Shown here piece by piece: positions 9,243 through 18,012 of a DNA stretch of 64,000 bases. Every line of letters begins with the position of its first letter. Position 1 is the stretch's first letter. The stretch spans positions 5,334,501-5,398,500 of the forward strand of contig NZ_CP045503.2 in assembly GCF_007004545.3 (NCBI RefSeq), in the 5' to 3' direction. The DNA is from Shewanella eurypsychrophilus. Its GTDB lineage: Bacteria; Pseudomonadota; Gammaproteobacteria; Enterobacterales; Shewanellaceae. Position numbers and translations under genes: made by a program. The notes beneath the pieces were generated by a model, which searched no databases, was not told the origin of the DNA, and saw only the letters and a program-made list of their open reading frames with translations.

Positions 9243-9974
9243 TTAATTAATAGGTTTTTTTATCTTTGCGTACGCTTTATTAATGGCGAAATCAATTGAA
9301 TCACGATTGAAGTATTGAACCTTGTTATTTAACAAGGCCGTCCAACTATCAATCGCCTCCTGATAATGTCCATTTAAAAAAGCATGGTTTGCAACTAACA
9401 ATCTCGTATTTAACTCTTCATTATTTAACGCTAACGCTCTTGCTATGACTAAAGAGGTTTCCATCGTCATCGTACGATCATCCCGGTAATACATAGCCGT
9501 TGCCTTTAACCCTAAAACTTCGGCATCTTCACCTGTTAGTAGTAGTAGTAAGCTATCAAGAGTTTGAATCGCCGCCATGTATAAGCCGCCATCCATTTGA
9601 GATTGAGATAAATTCACAAGTGCTATTTGATTACTTGGTTGTTCATCAACAGTTCTTATGTTTTTATTTATTTTTGCTGCAAGAAGATAGTCAACATTTG
9701 TCTCTGGTCTAGCAAAATCAATCTCATAGTGCCTTCCAATACTTGAATAAATACAGAAGATACTTATGATCATGATTAAATTAATAGCGACAACGAAGAT
9801 GAAATTCCCCTTACTAGAAACAGACTTTTTTTCATTACCATTTTGTAGACATGTAGATCCATCATTACCACTTAGAAATAAAGAGTTATTTATTCCATAA
9901 AGAGTATGATGACCTAATGTTATGGTTATCAGACAAAAGATAATAAAGGTGAAGCTGATCAGTAAGGTATTCAT
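9243..9974 (-). CDS. TPR-type cytochrome c maturation protein, second copy
   Basis: The protein has 243 residues with two N-terminal hydrophobic helices (about 3-22 and 57-77). A TPR-like region follows (about 110-240; LVNLSQSQMDGGLYMAAIQTL, GHYQEAIDSWTALL). It is the complete paralogue of the truncated gene at 1-642. The layout matches CcmI/NrfG-like proteins that present apocytochromes to a haem lyase. It sits between the FKBP gene and sirC in the second sirA cassette. The local sequence is AT-richer than the first copy. The SirG-like role is inferred from family and neighbours. Confidence 0.75.
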   Translation of the reverse strand: MNTLLISFTFIIFCLITITLGHHTLYGINNSLFLSGNDGSTCLQNGNEKKSVSSKGNFIFVVAINLIMIISIFCIYSSIGRHYEIDFARPETNVDYLLAAKINKNIRTVDEQPSNQIALVNLSQSQMDGGLYMAAIQTLDSLLLLLTGEDAEVLGLKATAMYYRDDRTMTMETSLVIARALALNNEELNTRLLVANHAFLNGHYQEAIDSWTALLNNKVQYFNRDSIDFAINKAYAKIKKPIN

Positions 9975-10008
9975 AATGTTTCTATCTCAATAATAATTTA
10001 TTGGCAAA

Positions 10009-10800
10009 TTACTGATGTGGGTTTGAACCCATCATGCCACCCATCCCCATGCCGCTTAATCCCATACCGTGGGAATTCTCACCAGGCGCTTCAACCTTAA
10101 CCAATTCAACTTCGAAGATTAGGGTAGAGTTGGGAGCAACAGGTCCAACAGTTCGCTCGCCATAGGCAAGTTTAGCCGGGATGGTCAACTTAAAAGTTGA
10201 CCCTATAGGCATCAATTTTAGGCCTTCTTGCCAACCTTCAATCACAGTAATTAGTGAGAAACGGTTTGGCTCATCACGCTTGTAGGAGTTATCAAATTCG
10301 GTACCGTCAACGAGATAGCCCTTGTAGTGCACCGTAACTACATCGTTATCTTTAGGTATTTCACCATCACCCATAGTGATGACTTCATACTGAAGACCCG
10401 AATCAGTGACTGTCACATCATCATTATTACGGTTATCTGAAAGATATTTCTGGCCAGCTGCTAAGTTAGCCGCTGCAACTTTGGCAACCTCGGCTTCTCG
10501 CGCTAAATTTAATAGTTCAGCACGTTGATTAAGATAAGTAACAATATCTTCATCTGTCAGCTTAGATTCATCTTTCATTGCATCAAGTACACCTTCAACA
10601 ACGATATCCACATCAATTTCAGCACCGAGCTGAGTCTGACCATAAAGCTGGCTTGATATATAATGACCAAACGAAGCGCCAATACTATAAGACTCTTTTT
10701 CAACATCGGTAACTAACTCACTGCTTGCAAAACATTGCACAGAAACAGATAGAGATAGACAAGACGCAATAGCTAATGCATTTTTTTTAAACGTATTCAT
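10009..10800 (-). CDS. Periplasmic FKBP-type peptidyl-prolyl isomerase, second copy
   Basis: The 263-residue protein has a signal peptide ending near VQCFAS, an N-terminal FKBP dimerisation region and a C-terminal catalytic domain (VTVHYKGYLVDGTEFDNS). Its tail again reads HGMGLSGMGMGGMMG before a short, different end, so the Met-rich tail is kept although other parts of the protein differ. It is the paralogue of 695-1486 and holds the same place in the cassette, just downstream of the rhodanese gene. Folding of SirA in the periplasm is the likely job; copper handling through the tail is inference. Confidence 0.85.
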   Translation of the reverse strand: MNTFKKNALAIASCLSLSVSVQCFASSELVTDVEKESYSIGASFGHYISSQLYGQTQLGAEIDVDIVVEGVLDAMKDESKLTDEDIVTYLNQRAELLNLAREAEVAKVAAANLAAGQKYLSDNRNNDDVTVTDSGLQYEVITMGDGEIPKDNDVVTVHYKGYLVDGTEFDNSYKRDEPNRFSLITVIEGWQEGLKLMPIGSTFKLTIPAKLAYGERTVGPVAPNSTLIFEVELVKVEAPGENSHGMGLSGMGMGGMMGSNPHQ

Positions 10801-10853
10801 AAAATAACTCTCATTAATTAACTAAATAATACTTAAGTTTAAACATCCATCTA

Positions 10854-11282
10854 TTATGGTTTTTCAGTCATCCGGTTAGATAACCTCCAGCCGTAGATAC
10901 CATCAGGCATCTGACGTATCTTGGTATAACCTAACTTGGTAACTGCTCTGGCAGCAATTTCACTCGCGTTACACAAACGGTTTGCACAATAAAAAATCAT
11001 CACGCTATCTTTATTTTTAGGTAGCAAAGTTTTCCAATCTTTTACATTGAAATAAATAGCGCCTGGAATAAATCCTTCAGCCCACAATTCAAGTGTATTT
11101 ACATCGAAAAAGTAGACTCCTTCTTTACCCACTAAAGTATCGGCTTCCATCATGGTGATGGTATTTAAGCGATTTTCATAATATTTAGCGGGTGCCATTT
11201 CAGAACCACCACCAGCGAAGCTGCTAGTAGATAGTGCAGTTAAACAGAAAGTTAAAATGATTATTCCAAGTACTTTATTCAT
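10854..11282 (-). CDS. Periplasmic rhodanese-like protein, second copy
   Basis: This 142-residue protein has a signal peptide ending near STSSFAG and one rhodanese domain; the cysteine loop IFYCANRLCNAS is conserved with the first copy. It is closely similar to 1547-1975 over nearly the whole length, including VGKEGVYFFDVNTLELWAEG. The gene follows the second sirA by 70 bp, with a stem-loop in between. Keeping a rhodanese in both cassettes argues that it is needed for sulfite reduction or SirA assembly, but its reaction is not known from sequence. Confidence 0.78.
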   Translation of the reverse strand: MNKVLGIIILTFCLTALSTSSFAGGGSEMAPAKYYENRLNTITMMEADTLVGKEGVYFFDVNTLELWAEGFIPGAIYFNVKDWKTLLPKNKDSVMIFYCANRLCNASEIAARAVTKLGYTKIRQMPDGIYGWRLSNRMTEKP

Positions 11283-11298
11283 AATGGTTCTCTTATTT

Positions 11299-11334
11299 GC
11301 TTCGACCCACTCAGATAATTGCAGGGGTCGAAGC
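11299..11334 (-). terminator. Intercistronic stem-loop after second sirA
   Basis: GCTTCGACCC (11299-11308) pairs with GGGTCGAAGC (11325-11334), a perfect 10-bp stem between the second sirA and its rhodanese gene. No T run follows. The sequence is unrelated to the hairpin after the first sirA although the position matches, which suggests a kept structural role such as uneven operon expression. Confidence 0.5.
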
Positions 11335-11352
11335 AGGATAACAACTCAGTAC

Positions 11353-13395
11353 TTAGTGAGACTTAGCTGAATAGCCAGTACCATCTAAGATTTTCTGAGC
11401 TTGGGTAACATAAGTCAGTGCAGCATCTAGACGCTTCTGGCTGTAACGGAAACCGTGAACACCCCATGAACCATCTTTTCTAATGAAGTCAACTGTCTCT
11501 TGGGCTTTCTCAGCTAGCATGAGTACCTGAGTCTTATCCTCAATAGATAGCTTAGTGACTTCTAATAGCTGGTCGATACGCTCTAGAGCCTGCTCAACAT
11601 CAGCAAACACTTGCTTCACAGGGTTTTGCCACTTCATCACTTCACCGTAGATCTCTAGTTGATCTTCGTAGTGCAGACCTGTCTCTAGTTCAGACTGGAA
11701 TGGGCTGTGACAACCTTTGTTTTCAACATTGTCATGATCAGAGACGGCTGTACGAGCACATGACCACATAAGATCTAGGTAGTTATGGTCTTCTTCGTTC
11801 TTAGCTACAGTCCAACCTTTTACAGCTGCATCGCGTGGCTGACCCGTAGGTGGGTTAAGTGTCTTACGCTCTGGGTGAATATCAATCTTCCACATATGCG
11901 ACTTACGAACGGCATCGAAACCGGCCATATCAGGGAACTGAGTTGCAGTGAAGTTTTCACAGCTACCCATGGCTGGCATGTGACAGCTTTGACAAGTTTG
12001 CTTACTGTGAGTGTCGGTATTTTCAGCGATAGTCGCTTGAACTTCATGACAATCAACACATTGCTTCTTAAGTAATGGCTTAGTGAAACCAGATAGGAAG
12101 TCACCATCAGTCACTTCATGTGGATCGTGACAAGTCGTACAACGCATGCCTTTCTCGTAGTGAGCTGAAGCAAACATCTGTGAACCTTCTGTACCACAAG
12201 ATGGACACGCTGACTTCATCTTCACACCGAATGCATACTCCATCTTTTCCTGGCCTTTTTCTGTATCGGCTAGTTCATCGACGAAGTTGAAACGCTGGTG
12301 ACAACGCTCACAGTTAGACTGCATACCGCCAGTACCACCGTCTAGGTGACCACCTGCGCCATGACACTCTTCACAAGAGATACCTTTAGAAATGGTGTGC
12401 TCTTGTAACTTCTTGCTATCACCAAGGGCAGCGAAGTACTCTTCCTTAGATTGGAAGTCAAACTTGAAGGTATGACACATTTCACAATACGAACTAGCAG
12501 GTTGAAACAACAGCTCTTTTTCGTACTTAGCCCCGTAAGAGCTCATGCCCCACTGGTGTGAACCTGAGTCACCAAAATCTTCAATAGTCGTTGGGAATTC
12601 AGGGATAACCTTATTGATCTTCTTCGCCATCTCTGGGGTCAACCATTCGGCCCAACCACGTGAGAATTGGTTAGCACCGGCAACCATCTTGCCTGTGCCT
12701 TCAGAGAGGAGTCCATCACGAATGTGGTAAGTACCACGAACCAGATAGCTATCTAAGAAACCGTACTTAGTACGTGGTGTACCGATAATGGCATACACAT
12801 CATTAGCTCGGATGCCATCCGGCAACATAGCGGCTTCACTGCCGTAAAGTTTGGCATTTAGATCGCCATTAGGAACTTCTTTATCGGTAATTTCGCTTGG
12901 GAAACGGACTACGTTTGCATGACGCGAACGCTGCCATTTCTCATACTGAACCGCGTGACATTCGGCACACTTCTCAGGACCAACAAAATTGTTTGGAAAA
13001 TCCAGTGTTGATTTAGCACCTAGACGATATTGAACCGCACTTGGACGACCCACACGAGCACTGTACTTAGGGCTGTTACCTGTATCGAGATACTCTTCAC
13101 CACGATCAGAGATATGGTACTCTCCGATGAGGTTTCCATCTTCGTGGTATTTGAACATTGGGTGGTTATTAAATAAGAAATCAAATAACTCATCTTCCTG
13201 AACAATATAATCCTGAAGAGATTTAACACCTTTAGTTTCTTCAGTTCCTGTATAATTCGCTATTGAGTTTTTTGCCGATTCGCCCATTTCAGGTATGCTA
13301 TTGTATTTGCCGCCAGCGGCACTTACATTGCTAACAGCTCCGAAACAAAACAGCACACTCGCTACTGCTTTTAGTTTCCAGTTCTTCATCATCAC
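11353..13395 (-). CDS. sirA: Octahaem c-type sulfite reductase SirA/MccA, second copy
   Basis: The product (680 aa) has a signal peptide ending near VSNVSAA, seven CXXCH sites and the family-specific CX15CH site (CARTAVSDHDNVENKGCH). The non-haem cysteines of CPSCGTEG and MGSCENF are also kept. It aligns with the first copy throughout; the main differences are around residues 165-195 and before the CX15CH site. All catalytic features are present, so both copies should be active. It heads the operon sirA, rhodanese, FKBP, TPR, sirC, sirD. Three ATG codons in a row follow AGGAG and the last is the best spaced. The divergent haem-lyase operon starts 483 bp away. Confidence 0.95.
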   Translation of the reverse strand: MMMKNWKLKAVASVLFCFGAVSNVSAAGGKYNSIPEMGESAKNSIANYTGTEETKGVKSLQDYIVQEDELFDFLFNNHPMFKYHEDGNLIGEYHISDRGEEYLDTGNSPKYSARVGRPSAVQYRLGAKSTLDFPNNFVGPEKCAECHAVQYEKWQRSRHANVVRFPSEITDKEVPNGDLNAKLYGSEAAMLPDGIRANDVYAIIGTPRTKYGFLDSYLVRGTYHIRDGLLSEGTGKMVAGANQFSRGWAEWLTPEMAKKINKVIPEFPTTIEDFGDSGSHQWGMSSYGAKYEKELLFQPASSYCEMCHTFKFDFQSKEEYFAALGDSKKLQEHTISKGISCEECHGAGGHLDGGTGGMQSNCERCHQRFNFVDELADTEKGQEKMEYAFGVKMKSACPSCGTEGSQMFASAHYEKGMRCTTCHDPHEVTDGDFLSGFTKPLLKKQCVDCHEVQATIAENTDTHSKQTCQSCHMPAMGSCENFTATQFPDMAGFDAVRKSHMWKIDIHPERKTLNPPTGQPRDAAVKGWTVAKNEEDHNYLDLMWSCARTAVSDHDNVENKGCHSPFQSELETGLHYEDQLEIYGEVMKWQNPVKQVFADVEQALERIDQLLEVTKLSIEDKTQVLMLAEKAQETVDFIRKDGSWGVHGFRYSQKRLDAALTYVTQAQKILDGTGYSAKSH

Positions 13396-13878
13396 TCCTA
13401 GTTATAGTAGTTTTTTATCATTCAACTAAGCTTCTCTATTGTTTAGCTGAACAACTTAACAATTGAGTTGACGCTATTGTCCATACCTAAACGATAAAAA
13501 AACATGAACTAAAACCATATTTGTGAACATGGAAAACCCAGAGAGGTAAAAACACATAAAAACTCAGTTAAAACAAAGTAATAAAGCCAACCAATTCACC
13601 TGTTTTTCAGATGTTTTAGCGTTCTTTTAGATCTAAACAGTTCTAAAAATATCGTGTTCACATATGAAATAATACGAAAGTAACTTTTATCGGCAATAAA
13701 GAGTGTAAGGGTCACACAATTGATGGCTAATACACGCTACCCTTAGATAAACTGTGATTAATGATATTCAATCAGTACAACATATCATTGTATTAAAAAT
13801 AATCTGTAACAACGACACATCAACAAAAACAATAGACACTTTCATTAAACCAAGTGTCTAAAACTGAGATTAATCTTT
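13396..13878. promoter_or_regulatory. Divergent control region between second sirA and the haem-lyase operon
   Basis: This 483-bp region must carry promoters in both directions. TTTAGATCTAAA at 13626-13637 is a perfect 12-base palindrome centred 236 bp from the sirA start, matching the site 244 bp upstream of the first sirA. A second shared patch lies nearer the gene: CTATTGTCCATA here and CTATTTTCCATA upstream of the first copy. The rest is AT-rich with no other clear site. Confidence 0.5.
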
Positions 13879-15888
13879 ATGATTCCAGAACTAGGCCTTA
13901 TATTTTTAATTGTTAGTACAATTACATCTATATTACTTGGCATAATTACACTCGCAGGTTCATATAAACAAAATCATTACCTACTCAGTTATGTCAAAGT
14001 ATTAACAGGAGTAATGACATTTTCATTATGCGCATCTATTACCTGCTTACTCATTTCCTTTGTTATAGATGACTTCACCGTTGCTTATGTGGCAAATAAC
14101 TCAAACACACAACTTGCTTTAATCTATAAGGTTGCTGCAATTTGGGGGGGACATGAAGGCTCTATGTTATTTTGGGTCGTCGCTATGGCTATCTGGGGCT
14201 GTATCATCACCTTCTCAACTAAATATCAAGATAGGGCTTTTATAAACCGCTTTATCGCTATTTTGGCGTTAGTTATCGCAGGCTTTTGTCTGTTTATGCT
14301 ATTTACCTCAAATCCTTTTGCCAGACTGCTGCCTAACTATCCAGTCGAAGGTCGAGATCTCAACCCGATTCTGCAAGACATTGGGCTTATTTTACATCCG
14401 CCTATGCTCTTCTTAGGCTACGTAGGCCTTGCTATCTGCTTCTCTGGTGCAATTTCAGCCCTACTTGGAGAAGGGTTAACTAAACAAAAAGCAGCCTATT
14501 TACGCCCTTGGGCTCTCATTGCATGGATCTTTTTAACCGGTGGTAATGCATTTGGTTCATGGTGGGCTTACAACGAACTTGGTTGGGGAGGTTGGTGGTT
14601 CTGGGATCCGGTAGAAAATGCCTCATTTATCCCTTGGTTAGTGGCAACGGCTCTGCTCCACTCTGTCAGCATGACCCATAAACGTGGTCTGTTTGGGTCA
14701 ACGACGATCTTTCTCTGTATTCTCGCTTTCTCTTTGAGCCTTCTTGGTACATTCCTAGTGAGATCTGGAGTGGTTCAATCTGTACACGCTTTTGCTTCGG
14801 ATCCAACCAGAGGTGTCTCTATTCTAGTCTTGCTCATTGCTTACTCAGGATCTGCACTCACACTATTTGCTTACAAGACGAGTAACCTTATCTTAAAAGT
14901 TGATTTTGCAGCACTCTCTAAAGAGAGCTTGTTATTACTCGGTAATCTACTATTGGTTGCAGCAGCACTTTCGGTCTTACTCGGCACTTGTTATCCACTT
15001 ATCTATGAAGTTGTTACTGGGGCCACTATCTCTGTCGGCCCGCCATACTTTAACAGCATATTTATTCCAATTGCTGTTTGCGTCTTTATATTAATGGGGC
15101 TCACTCCGCTTATTAAGTGGCAGACAGCCTCAGTAATTGCACTCAAGACCCCAGCTATCTTGGCGGTAGTAAGTCTGCTAATTGCCATTGTGTTTACCAT
15201 CACTAGCCGAGAGACGTTCTCAGTATGGTTACTGTTAGGTGCCTTCTCTGTTCTTTGGGTTATGTCGTGCATAGTACTGAGCTTGGTACTATTTCTAACT
15301 AATAAGAATCAGAGTAATTCACTGGGACTACAGGCTAACGATAAGCGAGCTAGAGCTCGATTCTTCGCCATGTGTTTGGCTCATCTGGGGGTTGCGCTAT
15401 CAGTCTTTGGCGCCACTACCGTATCTAACTTCGAGCAAGAAGAGTTACTCAGAATGGGCCCAGGAAATGGCAAGGAGGTTGCGGGTTACACCTTCGTCTA
15501 TGAAGAGACACAGCATGTTGATAGGGCAAGCTTTACAGCCATTCAAGCCAAGATAATGGTGCTAGATAAACATGAAAATTTGGTGACCTACATCTACCCG
15601 CAGCGACAAACATTTAAAACCAATGCAATGCAGATGTCAGCTGCAGGTATTCACTCTTCACTTTTTGGCGATCTCTATGTCTCTATGGGCACCGCGTTAA
15701 GTGAAACTGAATATCTAATCCGCATCAGCTATAAACCCTTCGTCAATTGGCTGTGGATTGGTGCTTTATTTATGATGTTCGCAGGCTGCTTAATGATCTA
15801 TAGCCTTCGCTCAGTAAGAGAAGAAAAGGTCAGTGATAAAACACCAACCATGGCAAATTTATTATCAAGCAATGAGGTTAAACCATGA
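13879..15888 (+). CDS. sirE: CcmF-like haem lyase subunit (SirE-like)
   Basis: The 669-residue protein is a multi-pass membrane protein of the CcmF/NrfE family. The WWD haem-handling motif GGWWFWDPVENASF lies near residue 236, and HPP (about residue 173) and periplasmic histidine loops are present. CcmF-type proteins attach haem to apocytochrome cysteines. A copy next to sirA, separate from the general ccm operon, fits a dedicated lyase for the unusual CX15CH site, as reported for SirEFG and the Wolinella CcsA1. The next gene overlaps by 4 bp. Family assignment is sure; the special substrate is established for relatives and inferred here. Confidence 0.88.
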   Translation: MIPELGLIFLIVSTITSILLGIITLAGSYKQNHYLLSYVKVLTGVMTFSLCASITCLLISFVIDDFTVAYVANNSNTQLALIYKVAAIWGGHEGSMLFWVVAMAIWGCIITFSTKYQDRAFINRFIAILALVIAGFCLFMLFTSNPFARLLPNYPVEGRDLNPILQDIGLILHPPMLFLGYVGLAICFSGAISALLGEGLTKQKAAYLRPWALIAWIFLTGGNAFGSWWAYNELGWGGWWFWDPVENASFIPWLVATALLHSVSMTHKRGLFGSTTIFLCILAFSLSLLGTFLVRSGVVQSVHAFASDPTRGVSILVLLIAYSGSALTLFAYKTSNLILKVDFAALSKESLLLLGNLLLVAAALSVLLGTCYPLIYEVVTGATISVGPPYFNSIFIPIAVCVFILMGLTPLIKWQTASVIALKTPAILAVVSLLIAIVFTITSRETFSVWLLLGAFSVLWVMSCIVLSLVLFLTNKNQSNSLGLQANDKRARARFFAMCLAHLGVALSVFGATTVSNFEQEELLRMGPGNGKEVAGYTFVYEETQHVDRASFTAIQAKIMVLDKHENLVTYIYPQRQTFKTNAMQMSAAGIHSSLFGDLYVSMGTALSETEYLIRISYKPFVNWLWIGALFMMFAGCLMIYSLRSVREEKVSDKTPTMANLLSSNEVKP

Positions 15889-16364
15889 AAAGAGCCCCCC
15901 TCATAACGGTCACGATATTGCTATCAATGCTATTGGGCTATCTATTACCAGCGAGCGCTAATGCAGATGAAAGAGTAAAGCCCATAGCCGATCCAATTGC
16001 CTATACTGCTGACGAGATCCGCGATCTGGGATTAGATATCTCAAAACAACTTCGCTGCCCAAAATCAGTCAATCAAAACTTACTCGATTCACAGGCTCCT
16101 ATCGCAAGTGAGTTGAAGGCACAGATTTTCTTGATGTTAAATCAAGGCCACAGTGAAGAAGATATCATCACGTTTATGGTTGAGCGCTATGGCGAAAAAA
16201 TACGTTATATGCCGAGCCTTTCAAGTGGCACCAGTTTACTCTGGCTGGCGCCTTTGCTATTGGTGCTATTGGCTATTCTGAGCGTCTTTTTCTTCATTCG
16301 TCCCAAGATGGTAAATAGAGCAGATCAGGTTGAAATATCTCAAATCGATGGAACAAAATCATGA
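15885..16364 (+). CDS. sirF: CcmH/NrfF-like protein with one motif cysteine missing (SirF-like)
   Basis: The protein has 159 residues: a signal peptide, a three-helix CcmH domain and one C-terminal transmembrane helix (about 118-140). Family members carry LRCxxCQNQ; here the sequence is LRCPKSVNQ, so Cys58 is kept and the second cysteine is Ser61. The remaining domain is normal (LLDSQAPIASELKAQI, VERYGEKIRY). CcmH reduces apocytochrome disulfides for haem ligation. With one cysteine it could still form a mixed disulfide, perhaps resolved by the thioredoxin-like protein encoded next, whose gene overlaps by 4 bp. Confidence 0.85.
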   Translation: MKRAPLITVTILLSMLLGYLLPASANADERVKPIADPIAYTADEIRDLGLDISKQLRCPKSVNQNLLDSQAPIASELKAQIFLMLNQGHSEEDIITFMVERYGEKIRYMPSLSSGTSLLWLAPLLLVLLAILSVFFFIRPKMVNRADQVEISQIDGTKS

Positions 16365-16984
16365 TTAATTTTCCTAAAGTAACACCTATGGCATCAATGA
16401 AGCTAACCGTGAGTCTTGCACTTACAGCCTCTCTATTTTTAGCCAGCATCGCACCGGTGCAGGCCTCCATTCCAACCACTAAGGTCTATAGCACTGGTGA
16501 ATCAATAGAGAAGCCAATGATTATGTCTCGATTTATTGAGATGAGCTCAGCAAGGTCGGTTCCCGATGTCTCTTTCATCGATACCGACGGCAATGAGATA
16601 AGCCTAAAGCAGTTCAAAGGTAAAGTGGTGATGGTCAATCTATGGGCAACCTGGTGTGCACCGTGCGTTAAAGAGATCCCTCAGATGGAGCAGATCCGTC
16701 AGACCAATCTAAACAATAACCTAGTGGTTATTCCGATCTCTATCGATGAAGAGCCTGAACTTGTAAAACCCTTCCTCGCTAAACATGGCTTAGCGGAATA
16801 TCAAACCTGGCTTGATCCCAAGAAACAGATCGATCAAGTGATGCCTGCGGATGTCGTTCCTGCAACCTACTTTTTCGATGGTTCCGGTAATTTAATTGGC
16901 TTCTTACGTGGTTATCTCGATTGGGGAGATAAAGAGGTTCAGCCATATCTAGAAAAGTTAACGGCCAAGTACGCAGGTAAATAA
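16361..16984 (+). CDS. TlpA/ResA-like periplasmic thioredoxin
   Basis: The 207-residue product has an N-terminal export segment (hydrophobic about 15-36, ending QASI) and a thioredoxin fold with WCAPC (Cys99 and Cys102) and the cis-proline motif VVPATYFFDG near residue 168. TlpA/ResA/CcmG proteins reduce apocytochrome cysteines before haem attachment. It overlaps the CcmH-like gene by 4 bp and closes the operon before a strong terminator. Because the CcmH-like partner has lost one cysteine, this protein may supply the missing thiol. That last point is inference. Confidence 0.85.
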   Translation: MINFPKVTPMASMKLTVSLALTASLFLASIAPVQASIPTTKVYSTGESIEKPMIMSRFIEMSSARSVPDVSFIDTDGNEISLKQFKGKVVMVNLWATWCAPCVKEIPQMEQIRQTNLNNNLVVIPISIDEEPELVKPFLAKHGLAEYQTWLDPKKQIDQVMPADVVPATYFFDGSGNLIGFLRGYLDWGDKEVQPYLEKLTAKYAGK

Positions 16985-17009
16985 ACGCTCGTTTCAATCA
17001 GTTCTCACA

Positions 17010-17051
17010 CCGTCCGGTATTTCTATCACTCTTTGGCCGGACGGGTTTTTC
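17010..17051 (+). terminator. Rho-independent terminator of the haem-lyase operon
   Basis: CCGTCCGG (17010-17017) pairs with CCGGACGG (17037-17044), followed by GTTTTTCTC. The stem is perfect and lies 26 bases after the thioredoxin-like gene. Confidence 0.75.
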
Positions 17052-17061
17052 TCTATAGCTT

Positions 17062-17295
17062 CTATGCAGCGTCAACTGGGCGATACTCAAGTATATCCCC
17101 AGGCTGACAATTCAGGTATTCACAAATACTGGCTAAAGTTTCAAAACGTACGCCTTTCACCTTCCCCCTTTTTAGCAGGGAAAGGTTGGCCTCAGTAATG
17201 CCAATTGCCTTAGCTAGCTCCTTAGAACTGACTTTTCGCACCGCCATCATCACATCTAAATTTACGATTATTTGCATAATTTTCGGGTCCAACAC
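17062..17295 (-). CDS. Small Cro/CI-type DNA-binding regulator
   Basis: The 77-residue protein is almost entirely one helix-turn-helix domain (KELAKAIGITEANLSLLKRG, then RFETLASICEYLNCQPGDIL). It belongs to the short HTH_26-type regulators that are usually encoded next to a DUF2975 membrane protein, as here (15 bp gap). Such pairs are widespread and their signal is mostly unknown. The regulator probably controls its own operon. It has no visible link with the sulfite genes beyond being adjacent. Confidence 0.82.
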   Translation of the reverse strand: MLDPKIMQIIVNLDVMMAVRKVSSKELAKAIGITEANLSLLKRGKVKGVRFETLASICEYLNCQPGDILEYRPVDAA

Positions 17296-17309
17296 GCTAA
17301 AATTAACAC

Positions 17310-17825
17310 TTAAATAAACTCTTTGTTTTCGGCTTCAATCTCTTTGGCGGCCTTCAACAGATAAACGATCAGCAGCATCAGCAAGAGGGTGGTGATGTTT
17401 CCGAATTCAAGCCCAAGCTCTATGCTGGTATGTTCGAAAAATTGCTTATGATAGTAGCCAGTCGCTAGTTGTTGAATGATCTCCAGCACCATATCGAGCA
17501 CCTTCAACCATATTAACCAGAGATAACAGCGCATCGCCTCATTACCAAAAAATTGCCCCTGTTGGAAGTGACTCAACAGACGTTGCAACCAATAAACCCC
17601 CACGAACAAGGTGATGAATAGCGGCGCCTGAATGGCCAACAGCACAGCATGGCTAGCACTATCGTGATACCAAAGGTCGAGAAACAACATACTCGTCTCG
17701 AAACGTATTTCATCCAGCACCAGATAGCTATAACCCAGATAAACCACCACTGCAGCCGTAGCCACTAACACCACTCCCCTGAAAAAACCGCTGATCTTCA
17801 TCAACTTCTGCATGTTCGCGTTCAT
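17310..17825 (-). CDS. DUF2975 family membrane protein
   Basis: The protein has four predicted membrane helices and belongs to the DUF2975 family normally paired with a small HTH regulator. The open frame reaches back to 17897, but an extended -10 promoter (TGGTATAAT) lies inside that stretch, so the true start must be further in. AAGGGA at about 17838-17843 suggests GTG 17831 or ATG 17825 (MNANMQKLMK). The function is unknown; a membrane sensor acting on its partner regulator is possible. The two genes form one operon. Confidence 0.75.
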   Translation of the reverse strand: MNANMQKLMKISGFFRGVVLVATAAVVVYLGYSYLVLDEIRFETSMLFLDLWYHDSASHAVLLAIQAPLFITLFVGVYWLQRLLSHFQQGQFFGNEAMRCYLWLIWLKVLDMVLEIIQQLATGYYHKQFFEHTSIELGLEFGNITTLLLMLLIVYLLKAAKEIEAENKEFI

Positions 17826-17859
17826 TGCCACAATCATTCCCTTATCTCGATTTTCACCG

Positions 17860-17868
17860 ATTATACCA
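17860..17868 (-). promoter_or_regulatory. Extended -10 promoter of the DUF2975/HTH operon
   Basis: On the minus strand the sequence reads TGGTATAAT, an extended -10 element with a perfect TATAAT. It lies about 35 bases before the proposed start of the DUF2975 gene. No good -35 box is seen, which extended -10 promoters do not need. Confidence 0.55.
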
Positions 17869-18012
17869 GACAGAAACATTTCATCATAAAAAAACATTTA
17901 ATTATCGTTTTACAACAATTAATTTATGTATTAGTTTAATTAGCAATTCGTGAACAACTGATTTATTGATAAGACAAATAGACATCAGAGCTGTTATTTA
18001 AAGGAATGAACG

